Shown: positions 16,376 through 22,101 of the stretch, one piece after another
Numbering within the stretch: the stretch's first letter is position 1
How the letters are laid out: each line of letters opens with the position of its first letter
IMG/VR virus record: IMGVR_UViG_3300032242_001038
Location: 1 to 24,914 of that record
From: a virus
Direction: 5' to 3' (one strand)
Length of the DNA: 24,914 nt
Translations under genes and position numbers: made by a program
The notes under the pieces: model-generated
What the model was told of the DNA's origin: nothing
The model's database searches: none
What the model saw: only the letters and a program-made list of their open reading frames with translations

Positions 16376-16579
16376 ATGACATTACAAGAGTTTTTTGAAG
16401 ATCAGCCGTATGGCAGTAAAGCTGCTATGGCTAAAACATTGGGTGTCAGTAAAACATGGTTGAGTTTAATCATTGGTAAAAAAGCAATACCATCACCTGC
16501 TCTTGCCGTAGCTATTGCAAAATATACCAAAGACAAAGTTACTAGAAACAGTTTGCGAGCCGATATTTTCGGTGTATGA
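16376..16579 (+). CDS. YdaS/Cro-like HTH regulator
   Basis: 67 residues from the ATG at 16376, preceded by AAGG. An upstream TTG at 16328 would lie in the operator and is not used. The helix-turn-helix is SKAAMAKTLGVSKTWLSLIIGKKAIPSPALAVAIAK at about residues 14-49. The ending TRNSLRADIFGV is typical of YdaS/Cro-family proteins found in lambdoid early regions. It would bind the 16321-16337 palindrome and so control both its own transcript and the leftward operon. It is the first gene of the rightward replication transcript, in the position of lambda cro. Repressor or antitoxin-like roles are both known in the family. Confidence 0.8.
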   Translation: MTLQEFFEDQPYGSKAAMAKTLGVSKTWLSLIIGKKAIPSPALAVAIAKYTKDKVTRNSLRADIFGV

Positions 16580-16584
16580 TCAAT

Positions 16585-16643
16585 GGGACTAGCTAGGGAG
16601 TGCAACCCGAAAAGCCGATTCATCACCGGCCTGCTGTGTCCCG
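16585..16643 (+). ncRNA. Candidate C4-like antisense RNA (three-way junction)
   Basis: Between the repressor stop and the next gene the RNA can fold into a three-way junction. The closing stem is GGGAC (16585-16589) with GTCCC (16638-16642), continued by AGC (16591-16593) with GCT (16633-16635). Arm 1 is GGG (16596-16598) with CCC (16606-16608), loop AGTGCAA. Arm 2 is GCCG (16614-16617) with CGGC (16627-16630), loop ATTCATCAC. Eight bases of arm-2 loop (16619-16626) are perfectly complementary to 16654-16661, upstream of the ribosome site of the next gene. Part of arm-1 loop (16600-16604) can pair with 16683-16687, including the start codon. P1/P7 C4 antisense RNAs share this logic: they lie upstream of their target on the same transcript and pair by loops. 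Family identity is inference, since no alignment was run. Confidence 0.5.
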
Positions 16644-16653
16644 CCTTATTTAA

Positions 16654-16687
16654 GTGATGAACCTTCTGATGAGAGGTCTATATGCAT
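16654..16687 (+). promoter_or_regulatory. Predicted antisense target and sequestered ribosome site
   Basis: GTGATGAA (16654-16661) pairs with the loop of the upstream RNA. Immediately after it, ACC-T-TCT (16661-16667) and AGAGGT (16672-16677) form a small hairpin with a GATG loop and one bulged T. Its 3' arm contains the Shine-Dalgarno AGAGG (16672-16676), five bases before the ATG at 16682. Two alternative conformations could therefore decide whether the next gene is translated. Pairing is seen in the sequence; regulation is inferred. Confidence 0.45.
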
Positions 16688-16909
16688 TTCAATTATCCCA
16701 GTGTCAATGACACTGAAATTTACGTATCCGATTCTGGATATGTATGTTTCAAACAAAACAATTATCCCCAAGAAGATCAGCTAATACTTTTGACTCCTCA
16801 CCAAACTGAGTGGTTACTTAGTAAATTGCCACAAATGCTTCAAGAGGCAGAAACTCTTTTTGACCAAAAAATAAGGTTAGAAAGGAGTTCAAATGAATCT
16901 GAAGCCTAA
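16682..16909 (+). CDS. Small protein under the C4-like leader, unknown function
   Basis: 75 residues. The start has AGAGG five bases upstream, buried in a hairpin. The N-terminal part is beta-like and aromatic (FNYPSVNDTEIYVSDSGYVCF), followed by Pro and a helix (LTPHQTEWLLSKLPQMLQEAETLFDQKIRLE). The stop lies 17 bases inside the replication initiator, so both are co-transcribed and perhaps coupled. If the upstream RNA is C4-like, this gene holds the place of the P1 icd/ant control gene, but no similarity to these was recognised. No signal peptide or membrane segment. Confidence 0.65.
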   Translation: MHFNYPSVNDTEIYVSDSGYVCFKQNNYPQEDQLILLTPHQTEWLLSKLPQMLQEAETLFDQKIRLERSSNESEA

Positions 16910-17519
16910 AAACTGGGATAAGTTCCAGCATTACAGAGACCGCTGTCCACCATGGATTAAGCTTCATAGAGACATCCTAAACGATAGGATATTTGCAAGC
17001 TTACCTATTGCTAGCAAAGCGCTAGCACCCTTACTTTGGTTGCTAGCAAGCGAGTCAAAAGACGGTAGTTTTAATGCTGATAGCGAAGAGCTAGCATTCC
17101 GCTTGCATATTGCTAGCAAGGAGATAGCAGAAGGACTTAAGCCTTTGATTGATAAAGGTTTCTTTGTTGATGCTAGCACAATGCTTGCACCATGCTTGCA
17201 AGTTGCTATCCCAGAGAGAGAGAGAGAGACAGAGAGAGAGGGAGAGAGAGAGAAGAAGAAACAATCTCGTGGAACTCGATTGTCTGCTGACTGGTTTCCT
17301 AACGAAGAGGAATTAGAGTTTTGCAAAGTCCATAGAACTGACCTAGACCCTAAAACTACTGCTGAACGCTTTCGTGATTATTGGACTGCTCAACCCGGTT
17401 CAAAAGGGGTGAAGTTAGATTGGACTGCTACTTGGAGAAATTGGGTTCGCAATGAACGTCCTTCGTTAACGGCTCAAGTTTCTACCCAAACTAAAGCCTC
17501 GGGTGTAAAAATCCTATGA
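16893..17519 (+). CDS. Replication initiator / replisome organiser, O-like with DnaT-like C-terminus
   Basis: 208 residues. The N-terminal part (PPWIKLHRDILNDRIFASLP at 19-38, then LLWLLASES and EELAFRLHIASKEIAEGLKPLIDKGFF) resembles the winged-helix DNA-binding domain of phage O-type initiators. A Glu/Arg linker at 107-123 (IPEREREREREGE type) follows. The C-terminal SRGTRLSADWFPNEEELEFCKV and DYWTAQPGSKGVKLDWTATWRNWVRNE (about 125-188) resembles DnaT-type helicase-loader domains. The coding sequence contains an iteron cluster and a purine tract, as lambda O contains its origin. The neighbours are primase-like and helicase genes. The function is to bind the origin and recruit the helicase; this is inferred from domains. 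Confidence 0.75.
   Translation: MNLKPKNWDKFQHYRDRCPPWIKLHRDILNDRIFASLPIASKALAPLLWLLASESKDGSFNADSEELAFRLHIASKEIAEGLKPLIDKGFFVDASTMLAPCLQVAIPERERETEREGEREKKKQSRGTRLSADWFPNEEELEFCKVHRTDLDPKTTAERFRDYWTAQPGSKGVKLDWTATWRNWVRNERPSLTAQVSTQTKASGVKIL
16993..17211. repeat. Iteron cluster, candidate replication origin
   Basis: Copies of GCTAGCA or GCTTGCA, often with a T before (TGCTAGCA is palindromic), begin at 17010, 17021, 17042, 17090, 17101, 17112, 17172, 17183 and 17194. Diverged copies fit the same register at 16999, 17079, 17123 and 17205. Successive copies are exactly 11 bp apart within groups (17079 to 17123; 17172 to 17205). An inverted GCTTGCAA lies at 16993-17000. The copies fall in all three codon phases, so a DNA signal, not a protein repeat, is conserved. 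This organisation inside the initiator gene resembles lambda ori within O. Confidence 0.65.
17213..17261 (+). repeat. Purine (GA) tract beside the iterons
   Basis: Forty-nine bases are all A or G except C at 17230, mostly GA dinucleotides, encoding the Glu/Arg-rich linker of the initiator. It begins two bases after the last diverged iteron. Polypurine mirror-like tracts can form triplex DNA and could help melting or form a polymerase pause, but the sequence is also a simple microsatellite prone to slippage. Confidence 0.8.
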
Positions 17520-17947
17520 GCGCCTTAGAAACTCTTTTATCTCGGCTTACTAAAGTCAAAGGTAAGCGAGACTCGTGGACTGCCTGCTGTCCTGCCCACG
17601 AAGACAAAAGCCCCAGCCTTGCCATACGCCAAATTGATGACGGTCGCATCCTGATGCATTGCTTTGCGGATTGCTCAATCCAAAGCATCGTAGGAGCGGT
17701 TGGTATGGATGTGTCTGACTTGTTCCCTCCTGACGAAAATCGTAAGCTTTACAACGACCCTTTGAAGCCTGTAAAGGTTTCCTTTTACGCAACTGACTTA
17801 ATGAGGATTATTCACTTTGAGTCAACCATTTTGCAGATTGCGGCCTTTGACGTTAGCCAAGGTAAGAGTCTGTCCGATACTGACCGCCAGCGTGTCAGAT
17901 TAGCTCACGAACGAATTACGGAGGCCATGCGTTATGGGAACGTCTAA
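17516..17947 (+). CDS. Zinc-finger domain primase-like protein without catalytic domain
   Basis: 143 residues. The zinc site is C24, C25, H28, H48, C49 and C53 in TACCPAHEDKSPSLAI and ILMHCFADCS, the CHC2-type primase finger used to read priming sites. The rest is a helical region (LMRIIHFESTILQIAAFDV, RQRVRLAHERITEAMRYG) without a Toprim or AEP catalytic core. It overlaps the initiator by four bases (ATGA) and the helicase by 14. It could act with the helicase as a split version of T7 gp4/Twinkle, or as a loading factor only. A catalytic partner is not seen in the window. Confidence 0.75.
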   Translation: MSALETLLSRLTKVKGKRDSWTACCPAHEDKSPSLAIRQIDDGRILMHCFADCSIQSIVGAVGMDVSDLFPPDENRKLYNDPLKPVKVSFYATDLMRIIHFESTILQIAAFDVSQGKSLSDTDRQRVRLAHERITEAMRYGNV

Positions 17948-18950
17948 TCTAACTTTCATTGAGGAAAGAGCTAAAGCTCTGGATGAAGAGCGTCGTTTGA
18001 GAATGATCAAGTCTCAGGATATTGACGTTGAGAAATACTTAAAGTCCAACGACATAACTCACCAAGTTCATGAGCCTGACCATTGGCTACAGGAAATGGT
18101 TAACCAGTTTGATCAACCTGAGCGTAAAGAAGCATTGGGTTATTTATGCTGGGGTAAGACTAGCGATGACTTCCAATACCGTTTAAGTGAGGTAACGATT
18201 TATGCTGGAACCAACGGTGGCGGTAAGTCTTTGGTAACTGGGCAGATTGCACTTGGTTTGATTAAGCAAAACAAAAAGGTTTGCATTGCCAGTTTTGAGA
18301 TGAAGCCTATGCAGACTCTCAACCGTATGCTGCGTCAGTTTTCAGGGATTAACTTTGACAATCCGTACAAGAAAGTTTCTAAGACTGAATTTCAGAATAT
18401 TGCTAATAGGTTTTTAGACTTTTCTCATGAGAAACTCTGGTTATATGACCAGCAGGGAACCACTAATGCTCAGCAGGTTATCGCAATGACTAGGTACGTT
18501 GCAGTTGAGTTAGGTGTAACTCATGTATTCATTGATAGCTTAATGAAATGTGTGGCAGCTGAAGATGCTTACAATGATCAAAAGTATTTCATTGATGAGC
18601 TGTGTGCAGTTGCTAGGGATCACAATATTCATATTCACTTAGTTCACCACATAAGGAAGTTAGGCAGTGAAGAAAATATGCCAAGTAAAACAGATATCAA
18701 AGGTACTGGAGCAATCACAGACCAAGTAGACAATGTGTTTTTGGTATACCGAAATAAAAAGAAGGAACATGACATACAGGCAGGAAAATTAATTAGTGAT
18801 GATGTTCCTGATATGTATTTGATGTGTGAGAAGCAAAGAAATGGAGAGTTTGAGGGATGGATTTCTTTGTGGTACAACGGAGAAAGTCAGCAGTTTGTGG
18901 AGAGATTTGGTAGTCCTCCAATGGCATTTGATCAATCGGGGGAATTTTGA
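17934..18950 (+). CDS. DnaB/Twinkle-like replicative helicase (RecA-fold ATPase)
   Basis: 338 residues. The Walker A motif is GTNGGGKS at 92-99, followed by a conserved SFEMKP containing E122. Walker B is THVFIDSLMKC with D201, and HLVHHIRK (235-242) fits motif H3. GTGAITDQVDNVFLVYRNKK resembles the arginine-finger loop region of DnaB-type RecA cores. There is no N-terminal primase or linker domain of DnaB length, only about 85 residues (QVHEPDHWLQEMV). Together with the preceding zinc-finger gene it makes a split primase/helicase unit. The start overlaps that gene by 14 bases. Confidence 0.85.
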   Translation: MGTSNLTFIEERAKALDEERRLRMIKSQDIDVEKYLKSNDITHQVHEPDHWLQEMVNQFDQPERKEALGYLCWGKTSDDFQYRLSEVTIYAGTNGGGKSLVTGQIALGLIKQNKKVCIASFEMKPMQTLNRMLRQFSGINFDNPYKKVSKTEFQNIANRFLDFSHEKLWLYDQQGTTNAQQVIAMTRYVAVELGVTHVFIDSLMKCVAAEDAYNDQKYFIDELCAVARDHNIHIHLVHHIRKLGSEENMPSKTDIKGTGAITDQVDNVFLVYRNKKKEHDIQAGKLISDDVPDMYLMCEKQRNGEFEGWISLWYNGESQQFVERFGSPPMAFDQSGEF

Positions 18951-19171
18951 ATGACATTGAACAACACAAATATCAATGCCTTGTCAGAGAAGTTATACGA
19001 ATGCGACTTAGAAGTAGAGATGAAGCATATAGGTTTTTATCTGGATGGATTAAACCTGACGGTCGTTGGCAAAAAGGATGGAATGAACTGCATCCCGATA
19101 GCAAGCTTGAAGCTGACGTTAAACAACAATGGAAACTTGGAAACCGTGGCGAAGATGGAGATTGGAAATGA
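18947..19171 (+). CDS. Small phage protein with C-terminal GNRGEDGDW motif
   Basis: 74 residues from a TTG in a TTGA overlap with the helicase stop. GGGGGA is close upstream. The sequence CLVREVIRMRLRSRDEAYRFL, then QQWKLGNRGEDGDWK, resembles a common family of small phage proteins seen near replication genes, to my recollection without assigned activity. An ATG at 18951 opens a different overlapping frame of equal length, with better spacing to the purine site, but the encoded protein does not look conserved. I therefore prefer this frame. The ribosome site favours neither strongly. Confidence 0.6.
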   Translation: MNDIEQHKYQCLVREVIRMRLRSRDEAYRFLSGWIKPDGRWQKGWNELHPDSKLEADVKQQWKLGNRGEDGDWK

Positions 19172-19413
19172 GTGAACTAAATAACTTTCAAAAGAATTTT
19201 CTAGCAGGCAGTGGTCACGTAGAAGTGTTCACCCAAAAAGAGTTTGATGATGCTTTGACGTTAGCCAAGGCTGAGATTATGACTGTGGCGATAGACACCA
19301 CAAAGCAAGCAATATTCATTGAGCGTGAAGAATGCGCAAAGCTTGCAGAAGCAGATGGTGAGATAGAGCTTGCTGAAAAGATTCGTAATCGCATACCGAC
19401 ACAGAGACAATAA
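19168..19413 (+). CDS. Small acidic helical protein of unknown function
   Basis: 81 residues from the ATG at 19168 (ATGA overlap with the preceding stop, with GGAG upstream). A longer form from 19129 is less likely. The sequence is helical (EFDDALTLAKAEIMTVAIDTTKQ, REECAKLAEADGEIELAEKIRNRI), a pattern often seen in short phage accessory proteins. It ends in a TAATG overlap with the resolvase gene. No motif gives a function. Confidence 0.62.
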   Translation: MSELNNFQKNFLAGSGHVEVFTQKEFDDALTLAKAEIMTVAIDTTKQAIFIEREECAKLAEADGEIELAEKIRNRIPTQRQ

Positions 19414-19874
19414 TGCCGGTATGGATAGGAATTGATCCGGGTCTTCGTTCTGGAGCTATCGCATCGATAGACCATAACGGTGGGTTTATTTGGGTTGATG
19501 ACATCAAGGCTGATGGTGACAAGATAGATGTCAAAGCGTTGAAGGAGCAGATTTACCGTATGACAGTTCCCGGTGATGCTTACGCTATCTGCATTGAACA
19601 GGTGGGTGTTAGACCGGGGCAAGGAATATCTAGCTCAGGTAAGTTTATGAGGGCGTTTGGTGCTATTGAAGCTGTAGCTGTATTAACGTCAGATAAAGTT
19701 GAGATGGTATTACCGCAGGCATGGAAAAAAGCAATGGGTTTAAAGGCAGACAAAGAACAATCGTTGGTAATGGCTAGGATATTATTTCCTAGTGCTATGC
19801 TAAATCTAAAAAAACATCATGGGAAAGCAGAAGCCCTTTTATTAGCTGAGTATGCGAGGAGAACATTTGGATGA
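19413..19874 (+). CDS. RuvC-like Holliday junction resolvase
   Basis: 153 residues, RNase H fold. The first catalytic acid is in GIDPGLRSGA (D8), the second is E62 in CIEQVG, and the C-terminal HHGKAEALLLAEYARR carries H136 and E140 where RuvC has an acidic pair. Phage RuvC-like proteins often use Glu there. It would cut branched DNA in late replication or before packaging. It lies directly after the small gene with a one-base overlap and ends in an ATGA overlap. The second acidic residue of the final pair is not certain. Confidence 0.75.
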   Translation: MPVWIGIDPGLRSGAIASIDHNGGFIWVDDIKADGDKIDVKALKEQIYRMTVPGDAYAICIEQVGVRPGQGISSSGKFMRAFGAIEAVAVLTSDKVEMVLPQAWKKAMGLKADKEQSLVMARILFPSAMLNLKKHHGKAEALLLAEYARRTFG

Positions 19875-20047
19875 TTGAAAGTGATGAGATGCGGTGCATG
19901 TTTGCAGCGTTTGCCCTTCAAGGGTTAATGGCTGGGATAGACCCAGAGATTTTAGAAAGTGATCAAAATCGAAAGTTTGTTGCTGAGACTGCTTTTGATA
20001 TGGCTGATGCCATGATGGGAGTGCGTAATGCGACCACAAGACACTAG
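19871..20047 (+). CDS. Short hidden phage gene of unknown function
   Basis: 58 residues, start in the ATGA overlap with the resolvase stop. The protein MIESDEMRCMFAAFALQGLM is followed by an Ala/Asp/Met-rich helix (AETAFDMADAMMGVR). Many phages carry a similar short protein with an AAFALQG(L/M) motif and an ADAM(M) helix. The stop lies 20 bases inside the next gene. It is short but fits the operon by its overlaps and frame. The function is unknown. Confidence 0.65.
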   Translation: MIESDEMRCMFAAFALQGLMAGIDPEILESDQNRKFVAETAFDMADAMMGVRNATTRH

Positions 20048-20225
20048 CATTTATGAAGCGTTTATGAATGGTCATTCTATTGGCTCATTAGCCAAGAGAC
20101 ATAAGTTAGACAAGTCACAGATTAGGAAGGTAATTAGCCGTGTCAGTAGCGAAAGAAGCAGCACAGAATCCGAGGTTTTGCACGAACTGCATGATGACCA
20201 AGCCCATAGCGGGCGGCACATATAA
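20028..20225 (+). CDS. Small HTH-containing protein
   Basis: 65 residues. GGGAG lies six bases before the ATG. The region SIYEAFMNGHSIGSLAKRHKLDKSQIRKVISRV has the size and hydrophobic pattern of a helix-turn-helix resembling resolvase or sigma-region-4 HTHs. The tail is His/Ser/Asp-rich. It overlaps the next small gene by 86 bases. An unspecified regulatory role is likely. The last 28 residues are in a region also coding in another frame, so the tail could be less constrained. Confidence 0.55.
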   Translation: MRPQDTSIYEAFMNGHSIGSLAKRHKLDKSQIRKVISRVSSERSSTESEVLHELHDDQAHSGRHI

Positions 20226-20313
20226 GGTATTTGCTGATGGCAAACGACAAAGATGGATTTGCGAGAGCTGCTCGCTTAGAAAAAGCAAAGCCGACAGAGA
20301 AAGAGGAGCGTGA
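20140..20313 (+). CDS. Small zinc-ribbon protein
   Basis: 57 residues from a GTG at 20140 with AGGAAGG nine bases upstream. CTNC (residues 15-18) and CESC (about 42-45) form a four-cysteine zinc ribbon in RFCTNCMMTKPIAGG and RWICESCSLRKSK. Phages often carry a zinc protein of this size in early regions. Its start lies inside the HTH gene and its end inside the following membrane protein gene, in a third frame. The Cys pattern is strong evidence that the frame codes. Confidence 0.65.
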   Translation: MSVAKEAAQNPRFCTNCMMTKPIAGGTYKVFADGKRQRWICESCSLRKSKADRERGA

Positions 20314-20413
20314 CTTTAGGTCTCTTGTTTTAATGTTAATTGTTGTTTTGTTTTCTATATTTGTAATGGGGATAGTGGGTAGCGCCATATTATTTTGGAG
20401 AATATTTGGATGA
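20237..20413 (+). CDS. Small single-span membrane protein
   Basis: 58 residues from the ATG at 20237, chosen over a TTG two codons upstream; AAGG is seen nine bases before. A charged N-terminus (DKDGFARAARLEKAKPTEKEERDF) is followed by one hydrophobic segment (SLVLMLIVVLFSIFVMGIVGSAILFW). It overlaps the zinc-ribbon gene by 77 bases and the next gene by 4 (ATGA). It is a membrane protein with the basic/acidic N-terminus probably in the cytoplasm. The function is unknown. Confidence 0.6.
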   Translation: MANDKDGFARAARLEKAKPTEKEERDFRSLVLMLIVVLFSIFVMGIVGSAILFWRIFG

Positions 20414-20745
20414 GCGAAAGAGAGATAGACCCACAAAAAGCCGTAGACTTTATTCGTGACCATGGAGCAAAGCTTGCGCATGCCAAGGCTACTCGGATAT
20501 ACCTTGAGGAGTTCCGTAAATCTAAGAAGGCGTTGCTAATGAAACAATCTTTAGAGACTGCGGTGAATGCACAGGAACGAGACGCTTACAGCCATCCAGA
20601 ATACCTTCAGCTTTTAAATGATCTCAGAGTTGCTGTAGAGGCTGAGGAAGCGCTCAAATGGCACATGGTGGCAGCTGAGGCTAGGATCGAGGTTTGGAGG
20701 TCACAGGAAGCCTCTAATCGCGCCGAGTATAGGGCTACGATTTGA
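20410..20745 (+). CDS. Conserved-type phage protein, helical, unknown function
   Basis: 111 residues from the ATG at 20410 in an ATGA overlap. The protein is nearly all helix: AVDFIRDHGAKLAHAKATRIYLEEFRKSKKA, then YSHPEYLQLLNDLRVAVEAEEALKW, then ARIEVWRSQEASNR. Similar proteins are frequent in phages beside recombination and replication genes, without a firm function. It is probably cytosolic. The stop overlaps the following TTG start. Confidence 0.7.
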   Translation: MSEREIDPQKAVDFIRDHGAKLAHAKATRIYLEEFRKSKKALLMKQSLETAVNAQERDAYSHPEYLQLLNDLRVAVEAEEALKWHMVAAEARIEVWRSQEASNRAEYRATI

Positions 20746-21035
20746 ACAACAAACTCACAGCTGCTGAGCGTAAGCATTTGGCTAGGGTCAAGAGCTTGCC
20801 TTGCAGCGTCTGCAATGCCCCTCCCCCAAGCTCAGCCCATCATGTTAAGCAGCACCAGCAATATACGGCTGTAGCTCTATGCTATGACTGCCACCAAGGG
20901 TCTATGATGGGTTGGCACGGCAACCGTAGGGCATGGGCTATTCGTAAGATGGATGAACTTGACGCTTTGAATGTCACTATTCAACGATTATTGACTGATG
21001 GCTTGATAGCAGAGGACAAAGAAAATTCATTTTAA
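20742..21035 (+). CDS. Ref-like HNH nuclease
   Basis: 97 residues from a TTG in a TTGA overlap. The zinc/HNH pattern is C21 and C24 (PCSVC), H33-H34 (SAHHV), C47, C50 and H51 (CYDCHQG), and H59 (GWHG). It resembles the RecA-dependent nuclease Ref (P1) and related HNH proteins of about this size. The gene order after the recombination and resolvase genes fits a role in DNA breakage or processing. RecA dependence is family knowledge, not seen here. No ATG is available before the conserved region, so TTG is likely. Confidence 0.7.
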   Translation: MNNKLTAAERKHLARVKSLPCSVCNAPPPSSAHHVKQHQQYTAVALCYDCHQGSMMGWHGNRRAWAIRKMDELDALNVTIQRLLTDGLIAEDKENSF

Positions 21036-21104
21036 ATCATGCGTTTAACACAGATTTCATAATTGCATGTTAGGTTTTAGCTAATTTCACTCACTAGAAT
21101 CAAA

Positions 21105-22067
21105 ATGTCTAAAATGAAAATTAGCGATGATGAATTTGTTGCTTTATGGCGCAAACTAGGAAGTGCTTCTGAAGTATCAAAAATTACTGGGATTGGTGTT
21201 CGTTCCGTACATTCTAGGCGAAGAACACTTGAAATGAAGCTTGGTGAAAAACTTATAGCAGTTGCTACGCAAAGCCCAGACTTCCAGATAACTATTCCTG
21301 AGAATGGTGTTAGAACAAAAGTAGATTTAAAAGACGGTGTAATTTTAGTTGCAAGTGATTGTCATTATTGGCCGGGAGTTATATCAACAGGGCATAAATC
21401 TTTCGTCAAATTAATTAAAGACATTAAGCCAAAAATAGTCGTACTCAATGGTGATGTATTTGACGGCGCTGCAATTAGCAGATTCCCTGCGGGCGATTGG
21501 CAAACACTACCAAGCGTAAAACAAGAATTAGAAGCTTGCCAAGAACGAATAAATGAAATTGAAGAAGTAGCTGGCAATGCTAAATTGCTATGGGCATGGG
21601 GGAACCATGACCTCCGCTTTAATTCCAAACTCGCTCAGCAAGTCGGTGACGGTTTCAAAGGTCTTCAAGGTTTTAATCTCAAAGATTACTTCCCTCGTTG
21701 GAAATTCCAAACATCAATTATGGTCAATGGTAGCTTAATGATTAAGCATCGTTGGCATAATGGAATACACGCTGTTTACAATAATATAACAAAATCAGGT
21801 GTTAGCTTTTGTACAGGACACCTTCATTCCCTAAAAGTTACACCTTTCTCAGATTACCATGGCGCTCGATATGGCATCGATTGCGGGACATTAGCGCCTA
21901 TTTATGATGAAGGGTTTAGCTATATGGAAGATTCTCCCCGCAACTGGCGCAGTGGCGGCGCTGTACTCACGTTTTACGATAATAAGTTAATGCCACCTGA
22001 GCTTTTTGAGGTAATCGATGAGGATGGTGGTATGACGTATTTTAGAGGTGAAGTTTTTAAGGTTTAA
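21105..22067 (+). CDS. Calcineurin-type metallophosphoesterase with N-terminal HTH-like region
   Basis: 320 residues. Metal ligands of the family are D85 and H87 (SDCHYW), D117 (NGDVFDG), N167 and H168 (GNHD), H215 to H218 (KHRWHNG) and H239/H241 (GHLH). Residues of about 8-40 (DEFVALWRKLGSASEVSKITGIGVRSVHSRRR) look like a helix-turn-helix, as in many phage members. Substrates could be DNA ends (Mre11/SbcD-like) or phosphoester metabolites. The gene is AT-richer than the preceding block. The 69-base spacer before it has no clear promoter or strong ribosome site. A phage-encoded phosphoesterase is a frequent accessory. Confidence 0.85.
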   Translation: MSKMKISDDEFVALWRKLGSASEVSKITGIGVRSVHSRRRTLEMKLGEKLIAVATQSPDFQITIPENGVRTKVDLKDGVILVASDCHYWPGVISTGHKSFVKLIKDIKPKIVVLNGDVFDGAAISRFPAGDWQTLPSVKQELEACQERINEIEEVAGNAKLLWAWGNHDLRFNSKLAQQVGDGFKGLQGFNLKDYFPRWKFQTSIMVNGSLMIKHRWHNGIHAVYNNITKSGVSFCTGHLHSLKVTPFSDYHGARYGIDCGTLAPIYDEGFSYMEDSPRNWRSGGAVLTFYDNKLMPPELFEVIDEDGGMTYFRGEVFKV

Positions 22068-22074
22068 ACCTATT

Positions 22075-22090
22075 TTTACTGTGCAGTAAA
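22075..22090. promoter_or_regulatory. Perfect palindrome, operator candidate
   Basis: TTTACTG (22075-22081) and CAGTAAA (22084-22090) form a perfect inverted repeat separated by TG. The spacing suits a small dimeric regulator. It lies eight bases after the phosphoesterase stop. A T-rich flank could also allow weak transcription stopping, but the stem is AT-rich. Confidence 0.4.
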
Positions 22091-22101
22091 TTTCATTATT
22101 G

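Noticed and set aside
16666-16672. CTGATGA resembling a hammerhead ribozyme core
   Set aside because: No GAAA at the required position after a stem II, no matching stem II strands, and no valid NUH cleavage context. The word is better explained as part of the ribosome-site hairpin.
16993-17211. CRISPR-like array
   Set aside because: The repeats are only 7-10 bp with 11-bp period, no spacers of 25-40 bp, and lie in coding sequence. Iterons explain them better.
16964-17326. Minus-strand 120-residue frame under the initiator gene
   Set aside because: Its Ser/Leu run comes from the complement of the GA tract and its other repeats from iterons; there is no ribosome site or neighbour on that strand.
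18951-19175. Second 74-residue plus-strand frame with ATG and good ribosome spacing
   Set aside because: It overlaps almost all of the 18947 gene in another frame. The 18947 product has a recognisable C-terminal GNRGEDGDW pattern and clean ATGA link to the next gene. The 18951 product looks like unconstrained Asn/Leu-rich sequence. Dual coding cannot be fully excluded.
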